In this document: one piece after another, positions 1 to 6,162 of the stretch | Numbering within the stretch: position 1 is the stretch's first letter | Layout of the letters: each line of letters opens with the position of its first letter | Assembly: GCA_041599115.1 (NCBI GenBank) | Contig: JBFHXF010000109.1 | Location: 1-6,242 of the forward strand | Direction of reading: 5' to 3' | Source of the DNA: JACZUI01 sp041599115 | GTDB lineage: Bacteria > Actinomycetota > Acidimicrobiia > Spongiisociales > ZC4RG35 | DNA: 6,242 nucleotides | The notes under the pieces: generated by a model | Told to the model about the DNA's origin: nothing | What the model saw: the letters and a program-made list of their open reading frames with translations, nothing else | The model's database searches: none | Made by a program: the position numbers and the translations under genes

Positions 1-570
1 CAGAAGGGCGAAGAGCTCCGGGTCGCCTATCAGACCTGTCTTGAGAGCCTCGGCGAGCCCTTCGCGGATCAATGAGACCGGGAGTTGTTCGAGGATGTTG
101 GTCGCCACTACCACCCGGCTGGGATGCCAGAAGACACCAACCAGGTTCTTCCCACCGAGATTCACACCCGTTTTGCCGCCAATAGCGGCGTCGACAGCTG
201 CCAGAAGGGTCGTTGGGATGTGCACCACCTCGACCCCGCGGAGCCAGGTGCCTGCCACGAAGCCGGCGAGATCCGTGACCGAGCCTCCACCGACCCCGAC
301 GACAGTGTCATATCGTCCCAGGCCGAGACGCGAGAAGGTCTCGTACACTGCCGCCGCCACCTGCAAAGTCTTGGCCTCGTCGCGGTCAGGCAGCCCCACT
401 GTTTCGGTCTCAAACCCCGACTCCTCAATGGAGCGAGCGACTTCCGAGGCGATCCTCGTCGCTCCGGGCTGGGTGAGAATGGCCACTCGTCTCCGGCCCG
501 AACGGACCGGGAGGATCTCCAGCGGCAGAGCAGCCCCGATAACGAGCTCGGTGAGGCCCGCGATTCTCAA
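1..570 (-). CDS. aroB: 3-dehydroquinate synthase, N-terminal 190 residues (cut by window edge)
   Basis: AroB converts DAHP to 3-dehydroquinate using NAD and a divalent metal in the cytosol. The visible peptide starts MRIAGLTELVIG and stays open to the left edge; the family is about 360 residues long, so roughly half is missing. Seen in order: RVAILTQPGA (first strand and loop), a substrate/NAD segment DRDEAKTLQVAAAVY (usual GExxKxxxxxxxxy), VGVGGGSVTDLAGFVAGTWL, IPTTLLAAVDAAIGGKTGVN, KNLVGVFWHP, and REGLAEALKTGLIGDPELF, which carries the conserved metal-site Glu of the AEvxK motif. The GGGxxTDxAGF and AAxGGKTGxN forms are those of actinobacterial AroB. A TTG start gives the tight overlap with aroK. 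The later metal-binding histidines are outside the window. Confidence 0.95.
   Translation of the reverse strand, partial: MRIAGLTELVIGAALPLEILPVRSGRRRVAILTQPGATRIASEVARSIEESGFETETVGLPDRDEAKTLQVAAAVYETFSRLGLGRYDTVVGVGGGSVTDLAGFVAGTWLRGVEVVHIPTTLLAAVDAAIGGKTGVNLGGKNLVGVFWHPSRVVVATNILEQLPVSLIREGLAEALKTGLIGDPELFALL
567..570 (-). promoter_or_regulatory. TTGA stop/start overlap coupling aroK to aroB
   Basis: The proposed TTG start of aroB (570-568) overlaps the aroK TGA stop (569-567). GGTGG at 580-576 lies 5 bases upstream and could serve as the ribosome site. An in-frame GTG at 579-577 is an alternative start, but no Shine-Dalgarno-like sequence precedes it. Confidence 0.55.
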
Positions 571-1070
571 CCCGACCACCAGGTTGTGATCGCCGCGGCC
601 ACCTCCTCAGCCGTCATGCCGTCGGTCTCGATCTGATGATCGGCCAGCGACGAATACCAGGCCGACCGCTCACTGAGAAGGTCTCCCAGGATCTCAGCTG
701 TGGGCGCGCGGCCGGCAAGCAAGGGTCGACCTCCCGAATCTCCCACGCGTGCGGCGAGCACGTTCGGGTGTGCCCGCAACCAGACACATCTCCCCGATGC
801 AGACATCTTCGATCGGTTGTCCTCGTCCAAGGGCGCTCCGCCACCCGTGCTCACGACCGCAACTGCATCGGCCAGACCGGCGATGACCGCCTTTTCCATG
901 TCGCGGAAGGCCTTCTCCCCAAGCTCGCCCCACAACTGAGCCACAGAGCACCCAAGTCGTCGCGCTATCTCGACGTCGGTATCGAAGAACGGCACCTCCA
1001 GCGATGAGGCCGCCATCGCCCCGGCCGTCGACTTGCCGGCCCCCATCATGCCGATTATCCACAGTGTCAC
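567..1070 (-). CDS. aroK: Shikimate kinase
   Basis: This cytosolic P-loop kinase of 167 residues phosphorylates the 3-hydroxyl of shikimate with ATP. The Walker A loop is GMMGAGKST (7-15). The substrate-binding Asp is Asp32 in FFDTDVEIA, Arg56 lies in FRDMEKAV, and the glycine triplet STGGGAP (74-80) follows. The lid arginine is in GGRPLL (Arg115), and Arg135 in SERSAWY matches the conserved late arginine near the adenine site. All residues expected for activity are there and the length is typical. GTG is the start, because the first beta strand begins immediately after it. The start overlaps the aroC stop by 4 bases and the stop overlaps the aroB start, placing it in the middle of a coupled aroC-aroK-aroB set. 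Confidence 0.97.
   Translation of the reverse strand: MTLWIIGMMGAGKSTAGAMAASSLEVPFFDTDVEIARRLGCSVAQLWGELGEKAFRDMEKAVIAGLADAVAVVSTGGGAPLDEDNRSKMSASGRCVWLRAHPNVLAARVGDSGGRPLLAGRAPTAEILGDLLSERSAWYSSLADHQIETDGMTAEEVAAAITTWWSG
1067..1070 (-). promoter_or_regulatory. GTGA stop/start overlap coupling aroC to aroK
   Basis: On the minus strand the GTG start of aroK (1070-1068) shares two bases with the TGA stop of aroC (1069-1067). Such overlaps usually mean translational coupling by ribosome reinitiation. No strong ribosome site lies at the right distance before the GTG, which fits coupling. Confidence 0.75.
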
Positions 1071-2224
1071 CAGGTCAATCGTTCCCGGATTCTGGCCAGA
1101 TAGGCGTCATGAGCGGTGCTGAAGTCCGTAACTGTGTCCCCACCGAACTTGCGCAGATACTCGGCCGCCAGAACCCATGCCAACATCTGCTCGCCGACAA
1201 CCGCGCCCGCCGGAACGGCGCACACATCCGATCTCTCCCGAACGGCCTGTGCGCTTTCCCCGGTGTCGAGATCCACGGTCCGCAGGGGCTTCATCAACGT
1301 CGATAGGGGCTTCATGGCCGCCGTCAAGCGAATGGTCTCTCCATTTGTCATGCCACCTTCGAGGCCTCCTGCACGATTGCTCTTCCGGGCGAGTCCCTCT
1401 GGGTTGGAGAGTATTGCGTCGTGGGCGATGGACCCCACCCCTTTCGCCACTTGGAATCCGTCACCTATCTCGACCCCTTTGACGGAGGGTATCGAGAGTA
1501 AGGCCCCGCCGATGAGCCCGTCGAGCCTTCGGTCGTAATGCACGTGTGATCCGATTCCAGGGGGGACACCGGAGGCAAGGACCTCGAACATCCCTCCCAA
1601 CGTGTCGCTGTTAGCGGTCGCTTCATCGATCAATGCCACCATGGCTTCCGACACGGCTTCATCATGGCACCGCACCGGATTCTCATCGATCGCGGCGAGG
1701 TCGCGGGCTTGGGGAGAGGGGCCCTCATAGCGAACGCCGCCGATCGCGATGACATGGCTGAAGACCTCGGCGCCGACCTCCCCCAGGAGACCCTTGGCCA
1801 GATGGCCGGCGACCGTCCGGGCGGCCGTCTCCCGGGCCGAGGCCCGTTCGAGAATGTCGCGGGCATCGTCGGTGTCATACTTGATCATTCCCGCCAAATC
1901 CGCGTGTCCTGGGCGGGGCCGGGTGACCCTGGTCCCGGCTGTTCCGGGTTCGGGGTTCATGATCTCCTGCCAGTTGACCCACTCGGTGTTTCTGACGACA
2001 ACTGCGATCGGCGTCCCGAGCGTGCGACCATGTCTCACTCCACCCAGGATTTCGAGTTGATCCTGCTCGACTGTCATCCTCTTGCTCCGCCCGTAGCCAA
2101 GCCGTCGGCGGGACAACTCCGAGGCCAGGCCTTCGGAGGTCACAGACAGACCGGCGGGCATCCCTTCGACAATCGTGACGAGACCGGGGCCGTGCGATTC
2201 GCCCGCCGTGAGAAAACGCAACAT
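1067..2224 (-). CDS. aroC: Chorismate synthase
   Basis: This cytosolic enzyme of 385 residues makes chorismate from 5-enolpyruvylshikimate 3-phosphate and requires reduced FMN. It opens with MLRFLTAGESHGPGL, the classic N-terminal signature with His11. Next come RRLGYGRSKRM and EILGGVRHGRTLGTPIA; RPRPGHADLAG with the second conserved histidine; DILERASARETAART, the second family signature; SNRAGGLEGGMTNGE; and RSDVCAVPAGAVVGEQM near the C-terminus. The length is close to actinobacterial homologues. I place the start at the ATG at 2224, not at 2290: the extra 22 residues of the longer frame overlap the peptidase gene and precede the conserved N-terminus. The start lies 10 bases after the prepilin peptidase TAG, with no strong Shine-Dalgarno element. 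Its TGA overlaps the aroK GTG. Confidence 0.97.
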   Translation of the reverse strand: MLRFLTAGESHGPGLVTIVEGMPAGLSVTSEGLASELSRRRLGYGRSKRMTVEQDQLEILGGVRHGRTLGTPIAVVVRNTEWVNWQEIMNPEPGTAGTRVTRPRPGHADLAGMIKYDTDDARDILERASARETAARTVAGHLAKGLLGEVGAEVFSHVIAIGGVRYEGPSPQARDLAAIDENPVRCHDEAVSEAMVALIDEATANSDTLGGMFEVLASGVPPGIGSHVHYDRRLDGLIGGALLSIPSVKGVEIGDGFQVAKGVGSIAHDAILSNPEGLARKSNRAGGLEGGMTNGETIRLTAAMKPLSTLMKPLRTVDLDTGESAQAVRERSDVCAVPAGAVVGEQMLAWVLAAEYLRKFGGDTVTDFSTAHDAYLARIRERLTW

Positions 2225-2234
2225 CGGCCAGATG

Positions 2235-3020
2235 CTACGACGGGATTGGAAAGGCGCCGATTCCCGCCAGGAAGATCGCCATCCAGGCACCGGCGATCAT
2301 TGCCGGGCCGTAGGGCAGTTCCCTTCTCATGACGTCTCTGACTGTCTGCTCGCCGGATCCGCCTCCGGCGGCTCGCAGCCGCCGCCGGTTGACCGTGTCG
2401 AGGACGATCACGCCGATAGATACAAACCCCCCAATCAGAGCCGTAGCGAACACCGCCCATCCCAGGGTGCCCCAGGAGATGTATGCGGTAAACAGACCCA
2501 GCTGTACGGATAGTTTGACATCGCCGTAGCCAAAGCCACGCCCTCGCACCGCGAGGAACAGAAGATTGGTACCGACGAAGTAGGCGGCCGCGCCGAGCAG
2601 CCCGCGCCACAACGAGTCGATCATGCCGTCTGCAAACGCTCCGGCGGCGAGCAGCAAGACCAGCAGGAGCGATCCGCGCAGATTGAGCCGATCGACAATT
2701 CGCATCGCGTCGATGTCGGTGATTCCGAGCGCCAGGGTGAGCAGGAGAAAACCCGAATAGGCGATCAGGGCCCAGCCGATTCCCAGCGTGTTGAAGAATG
2801 CGCTTGCAGCAAGAACCGCCGCGATCGCCAAAAAGGCCTCCCGCCCGATTCGACGGCCGCACGCCGGGCAGTATCGGGTTGCCCATCCCCGCGTTGTGCC
2901 GCATTGGGGGCATGTTCCCGCCATTGGCCTGAGGGCCCGGTCGCGGAGAGCCTGCGCAGCCAGATCATGAGCGGCCAGCGAGGCCAGAAAGCCAAATGCT
3001 CCAGCGAGGATGTAGGTCAC
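2235..3020 (-). CDS. Prepilin peptidase, A24 aspartic protease family (PilD/TadV-like)
   Basis: This integral membrane protein of 261 residues is predicted to cleave leader peptides of type IV pilin-like proteins at the cytoplasmic face, and possibly to N-methylate them. Order of parts: an N-terminal hydrophobic helix (about 3-24); two cysteine pairs, CPQC (37-40) and CPAC (51-54); several hydrophobic helices; GITDIDAMRIVDRL (99-112) with likely catalytic Asp102; GFGYGDVKL (162-170) with likely catalytic Asp167; and PYGPAMIAGAWMA near the C-terminus, matching the usual PFGPxLxxGA. The cysteine pairs are only 10 residues apart, shorter than the roughly 20 in classical PilD, and the usual proline after the first aspartate motif is Val109. 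The GTG start is well fixed because an in-frame TAA lies a few codons upstream. The ribosome site is weak. Mycobacteria have a related gene after aroE, so the position is conserved. No pilin gene is visible in the window. Confidence 0.9.
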   Translation of the reverse strand: MTYILAGAFGFLASLAAHDLAAQALRDRALRPMAGTCPQCGTTRGWATRYCPACGRRIGREAFLAIAAVLAASAFFNTLGIGWALIAYSGFLLLTLALGITDIDAMRIVDRLNLRGSLLLVLLLAAGAFADGMIDSLWRGLLGAAAYFVGTNLLFLAVRGRGFGYGDVKLSVQLGLFTAYISWGTLGWAVFATALIGGFVSIGVIVLDTVNRRRLRAAGGGSGEQTVRDVMRRELPYGPAMIAGAWMAIFLAGIGAFPIPS

Positions 3021-3040
3021 CGCCAGAGCAAGTTAGCCGT

Positions 3041-3056
3041 GGTGGCCTGGACCACC
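3041..3056 (-). other. Short inverted repeat in the DUF4388/prepilin peptidase gap
   Basis: On the minus strand GGTGGTCCAGGCCACC can form a 5-bp GC-rich stem (GGTGG/CCACC) around a 6-base loop. It sits in the largest gap of the window (43 bases), after the DUF4388 stop and about 20 bases before the peptidase GTG. No T-run follows, so it is not a convincing intrinsic terminator. It could modulate mRNA stability or translation, or it could be chance in GC-rich DNA. Confidence 0.25.
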
Positions 3057-3063
3057 GATGTTC

Positions 3064-4239
3064 TCAGTCTTCGTTGCCGGTGTTGTCCTGGATGATCGAC
3101 CCGATCCGGCGCCGTCTCAGCAGACCGTGACCTTCGGATTCGGGCTCCGGCTGCTCCAGCTCGGAAAAGACCTTCTCGAGGAATGCCTCGGTGTCCTCCT
3201 CGACCTCGTCGTAGGCACTCTCGGGTTCGAAAACGGGTCCCGCCTCAGGGCTGTCCACCTCCTCGGGACCGCTCGCCGCGCCGTTGCGGTTATGGGCGAA
3301 TATCCCGAGACGGCTGGATGGGGCGACCGACCCGGCGTCCTCTTCCACCGTCTCGTCGGCGGCCGAACCAGCACCTTCCTCGTCATCGGTGGGCTCGACC
3401 CACCACGACTGGTTCGGGTCGACGTAATCGCCACCGCCGGCTTCGATGGACGGTGTCTCTTGAGCGAATTGGTGATCTTCCGCCTCCACCGTGCCTGGCG
3501 CCTCTGCGGCGTCCTGCTCATCATCACCAACGCTGAGAAGTTCTCTGGCCGACATGTCGGCGGCAACCTTTGCGGTCCAGAAGTCGGTGGTTCCCAGGCG
3601 CCCCGCCAGTTCGCTGATCGTAGATCCCGATCCCAGTTCACTGAGGAGCCTCCAGGCGTCCCGACTCAAGGTCACTTCATCCCGGTCGCCCAGGTCACGC
3701 TTCATCCGGATCACCCCGGCCATGTCGGCGAGCATGGACTGGACCTCGGCCCATTCATCACCTCGACGAAACGCATCATCGAGGATGGACTCGAGCTCAA
3801 AAGGCTTGGGGCTGGCGAAGGGGCTGGCGGCGTCCTCTTCGACCTCGAAAGTCGAGCCCTTGGAAGTCAACTGGTAAACGCTCTCCACCGTCATCTCACG
3901 GAGGAGATCAACCAGACCGGACTTCTTGTCGATCGCTGACTCGAAACTGGCGGCACCGGACTCAACCTGGCTCAGATGCCGTTCATCCACGAACTCGGAG
4001 TTGACCAAATGGGCACGCAAAGTCGAATCGTCATAGATCGTGGCGAGGGCGACTCCCTTTGATGTCACGAAGATCCGGCCGCGGACATCCTCACCGCGCA
4101 CCTCAACAGCACCCGTTTGCCCAGCCCGGGCAAGAAGACGCAAGACCTCGTCCAGCGGGACGAATCCCAAGTTTCCTGAAAGAGCCACCTCAACTACTCC
4201 TTGCTTGAAGAACCTTTCCAACCATTTCGGCCGCATCAC
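3064..4239 (-). CDS. DUF4388 (PATAN) domain protein with winged-helix-like segment and long acidic tail
   Basis: The product has 391 residues and no signal peptide or membrane helix, so it is probably cytosolic. Residues about 19-135 fit a DUF4388/PATAN domain: LSGNLGFVPLDEVLRLLA (20-37), TGAVEV (42-47), GRIFVTSKGVALATI (54-68), then helices ending near STFEVEE. Residues about 147-190 carry the frequent companion segment (LDDAFRRGDEWAEV). Residues about 190-237 resemble a small helix-turn-helix or winged-helix unit (SRDAWRLLSEL, STISELAGRLGTTDFW). Residues 239 to about 365 are very rich in Asp, Glu, Ser, Pro and Gly and look disordered. A basic cluster LLRRRRIGSII (373-383) closes the protein. 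In cyanobacteria PATAN regulators bind pilus motor components; here the next gene is a prepilin peptidase, so a pilus or secretion role is inferred. There is no response-regulator receiver domain. The start may be GTG at 4239 or the adjacent ATG at 4236. The true function is unknown. Confidence 0.82.
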   Translation of the reverse strand: MMRPKWLERFFKQGVVEVALSGNLGFVPLDEVLRLLARAGQTGAVEVRGEDVRGRIFVTSKGVALATIYDDSTLRAHLVNSEFVDERHLSQVESGAASFESAIDKKSGLVDLLREMTVESVYQLTSKGSTFEVEEDAASPFASPKPFELESILDDAFRRGDEWAEVQSMLADMAGVIRMKRDLGDRDEVTLSRDAWRLLSELGSGSTISELAGRLGTTDFWTAKVAADMSARELLSVGDDEQDAAEAPGTVEAEDHQFAQETPSIEAGGGDYVDPNQSWWVEPTDDEEGAGSAADETVEEDAGSVAPSSRLGIFAHNRNGAASGPEEVDSPEAGPVFEPESAYDEVEEDTEAFLEKVFSELEQPEPESEGHGLLRRRRIGSIIQDNTGNED

Positions 4240-4244
4240 CAGCG

Positions 4245-4250
4245 CCCTTT
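4245..4250 (-). promoter_or_regulatory. Ribosome binding site for the DUF4388 gene
   Basis: AAAGGG on the minus strand overlaps the aroE TAA stop. It lies 5 bases before GTG (4239) and 8 bases before ATG (4236). The spacing slightly favours ATG, which would shorten the protein by one residue. It is one of the clearest Shine-Dalgarno-like sites in the window. Confidence 0.55.
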
Positions 4251-5031
4251 AGACCTTTCTCGCAGCGCGGAGCATCGCGTCAAGGGACGGTTCGATGCCG
4301 GTCCACCACCGGAAGGAGTCCACCGCCTGGGCCAATAGAAACTCGACGCCATCGACTGTGGGAGTTCCCTGCGCCGTGGCAAGATCGACCGCAGGCGTCG
4401 GTCGAGCGCCATAGGGAAGATCTAGCAGACCCATCGCAGTCTCGACGATCCCCTGAGGCAGAACCTCACCGGTCATTCCCAGAGGCGTGGTGTTGACGAC
4501 CAACGCCCCGGCGACAGCCGACCCCCAGACGATCGCTTCGGCGTGGACACCGCGTTTGGCCAACTCCGCCGCCTGGGCGAATCGACGTGCCGAGATGTAA
4601 ACGGGGTGATCTCCCGACACCGCCAGAGCGATCGCGGCCGTCGCGCCGGCCCCCAACACCAGGATGGGCGTATCTCCGCTCCCGGCAAGCCTGTCGATGA
4701 ACCTCGCCAAGGCCGGTCCATCGGTCGAATGACCCTCGACCAGACCCTCGGCCAGCCGCATCGCGTTTACCGACCCCGCTGTCGACGCTTCCTCTGTGAG
4801 GGCATCGGCCAACTCGAAGGCGTCGCGCTTCAGGGGCATGGTCACGTTGAAACCAGCAAGTCTCCCCGAGCGCAGAGCCCCGACGGCCAGTTCCAGCCTG
4901 GGCCTATCGGCCCGGATCGCGCGATAGGCGCCTACCAAGCCTGCCGCCCTCAGCGCCGCATTGTGGATCACCGGTGAGAGTGACCGGTCCACCCGATCTC
5001 CCAACACCGCGAACTCGAGAGTGGCGGTCAT
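4249..5031 (-). CDS. aroE: Shikimate dehydrogenase (NADP-dependent type)
   Basis: This cytosolic enzyme of 260 residues reduces 3-dehydroshikimate to shikimate. Substrate-site motifs are present: SLSPVIHN (17-24), FNVTMPLK (61-68) with catalytic Lys68, GSVNAM (86-91), and STDG with catalytic Asp104. The Rossmann nucleotide loop is VLGAGATAA (125-133). Later come VVNTTPLGM, a DLPYG strand (usual DxxY), and a C-terminal DGVEFLLAQAVDSF segment matching the usual GxxMLxxQAxxxF. Differences from common forms are Ala after GSVN (usually Thr), GAGATA instead of GAGGAA, and SARR where NRT usually contacts the NADP phosphate. None removes a catalytic residue. I start it at the ATG 16 bases after the mltG stop. 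An open frame runs further upstream to 5271, but that stretch lies inside mltG and resembles no AroE N-terminus. The ribosome site is poor: a GGGG run abuts the ATG, so reinitiation after mltG is plausible. Confidence 0.95.
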   Translation of the reverse strand: MTATLEFAVLGDRVDRSLSPVIHNAALRAAGLVGAYRAIRADRPRLELAVGALRSGRLAGFNVTMPLKRDAFELADALTEEASTAGSVNAMRLAEGLVEGHSTDGPALARFIDRLAGSGDTPILVLGAGATAAIALAVSGDHPVYISARRFAQAAELAKRGVHAEAIVWGSAVAGALVVNTTPLGMTGEVLPQGIVETAMGLLDLPYGARPTPAVDLATAQGTPTVDGVEFLLAQAVDSFRWWTGIEPSLDAMLRAARKV

Positions 5032-5047
5032 CCCCGGAGTCTGCCAG

Positions 5048-6148
5048 TTAATTGAGAACGCCGGCGTCGCGAGCCTTGTTGACGTTGTTGATGTGCTCCT
5101 CGAATGTCTCGGCAAAGGCATGGTGGCCCTCGTTATCTGACAGCACGTAGTAGAGGTAGGGGGTATCTGCCGGGCTGGCGGCGGCCAGGAGGGAAGCGCG
5201 TCCGGGAGCCGCAATAGGCGTCGGCGGGAGGCCGGCCACCAGGTAGGTGTTGTACGGTGAAACGAACTCACGGTCGAACTCCGCGATATTCCTGGTTCCC
5301 TGACCGTAGAGAACGGTCGCGTCGATATCGAGCTTCATTCCCAGATCGAGGCGATTCAATATCACACTCGCGACGATGGGACGTTCCTCATCAAGCAGCG
5401 TTTCCGCCTCGATCATCGACGCCATGATCAGCCCGTCGTAGGAATCAAGGCCATGATCCTCGAGGATGGACCAGTCGATGCTGGCCACTCTTTGCTCCAT
5501 GGTTGTCGCCAGACGCTGGAGGATGTCGCCGGGTTCGGCCGACCTGCGGAATTCGTAGGTGTCGGGGAACAGAAGGCCCTCCCAGTCGGCAAGGGCCGAT
5601 CCGGTGTCTTTGCGCAGGAGGCTGCTGGTGACGCTGCCACCGAGCAAAGCATCTTCGAAGTCTGCGTATTGGTAACCGGAAACGTCGGCCAGACGGGTGA
5701 GAATCTCCTTCACCCGCAGACCCTCGATCACCGTGAGCCGGTAGACGTCGATCACCGGCCCCACGACGAGCAACGCCACCACCTCTTCAGGGTCCATGAG
5801 GGTCTTCAGCTGATAGGAGCCGGCCTTCAGTTTGGCGGCCGAGTCTGTGGCCCGCACTGCCACTTCGAACTCGAGAGCCGACCGCACCACGCCTTGGGCG
5901 GCGAGTATCGCCGCAATGTCCTTGGCCGGGGTGCCCGGCGGGATGTCGACGATCACATCCTGACCCGCAATCACATTGACCGGGCCGGTGCCCGTGTCAT
6001 CGGAGCCGACCGAATTGCCGACGAGGCGCCCCAGATATGAAGCACCCCCGACGACGGCGATGCCGCCGATGACGACCAGCCCGATGGCGGTTATCACCTT
6101 GACGGCTCGCACCCACGGTGCCGGCTCTGGCGTCGGGTCGTAGGTCAT
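5048..6148 (-). CDS. mltG: Endolytic murein transglycosylase MltG (YceG-like)
   Basis: This 366-residue inner-membrane lytic transglycosylase cleaves nascent glycan strands in the periplasm and is thought to set their length. Residues 1-15 form a short cytoplasmic tail, about 16-38 a single membrane helix, and about 45-60 a Gly/Asp/Thr linker. A LysM-like part follows from about 63 (VDIPPGTPAKDIAAIL) to about 130. The catalytic domain includes WEGLLFPDTYEF (189-200), the active-site segment ASMIEAET with probable catalytic Glu247, VASVILNRL (259-267), VLYGQG (279-284), SPYNTYLVAGLPPTPIA (297-313), and a C-terminal histidine-rich segment ending in EEHINNV. Two positions differ from common forms: DIDATV where SDPTV is usual, and SDNEGHHAF where DGxGGHxF is usual. 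The start is ATG, 14 bases after the ruvX stop, with only a weak GGA element upstream. Length is normal for the family. It ends 16 bases before aroE. Confidence 0.96.
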   Translation of the reverse strand: MTYDPTPEPAPWVRAVKVITAIGLVVIGGIAVVGGASYLGRLVGNSVGSDDTGTGPVNVIAGQDVIVDIPPGTPAKDIAAILAAQGVVRSALEFEVAVRATDSAAKLKAGSYQLKTLMDPEEVVALLVVGPVIDVYRLTVIEGLRVKEILTRLADVSGYQYADFEDALLGGSVTSSLLRKDTGSALADWEGLLFPDTYEFRRSAEPGDILQRLATTMEQRVASIDWSILEDHGLDSYDGLIMASMIEAETLLDEERPIVASVILNRLDLGMKLDIDATVLYGQGTRNIAEFDREFVSPYNTYLVAGLPPTPIAAPGRASLLAAASPADTPYLYYVLSDNEGHHAFAETFEEHINNVNKARDAGVLN

Positions 6149-6162
6149 TTGTCGCTGTCCAA

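Noticed and set aside
41..636. Two overlapping plus-strand open frames opposite aroB
   Set aside because: The minus-strand frame, which starts with TTG and runs off the window edge, encodes unmistakable AroB motifs. The plus-strand frames have low-complexity composition and no motifs.
2225..2290. Possible 22-residue N-terminal extension of AroC
   Set aside because: It overlaps the end of the prepilin peptidase gene. Chorismate synthases begin at the MLRFLTAGESHG segment.
1664..2332. Plus-strand open frame of 222 codons opposite aroC
   Set aside because: It is antisense to the conserved core of chorismate synthase and has no recognisable motif.
3021..3063. Intrinsic terminator or internal promoter in the 43-base gap
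   Set aside because: No T-run follows the small hairpin, and I see no paired -35/-10 elements in so short a space.
3058..3939. Long plus-strand open frame of 293 codons opposite the DUF4388 gene
   Set aside because: It is fully antisense to a gene with recognisable domains, shows no family motifs itself, and such frames are common opposite coding DNA in GC-rich genomes.
5032..5271. Possible 80-residue N-terminal extension of AroE
   Set aside because: The extension overlaps mltG in another frame and is Pro/Ser/Thr-rich shadow sequence. The AroE fold begins at the ATG at 5031.
5453..6040. Plus-strand open frame of 195 codons opposite mltG
   Set aside because: It is the shadow of the MltG membrane-proximal and catalytic regions and has no recognisable domain or start context.
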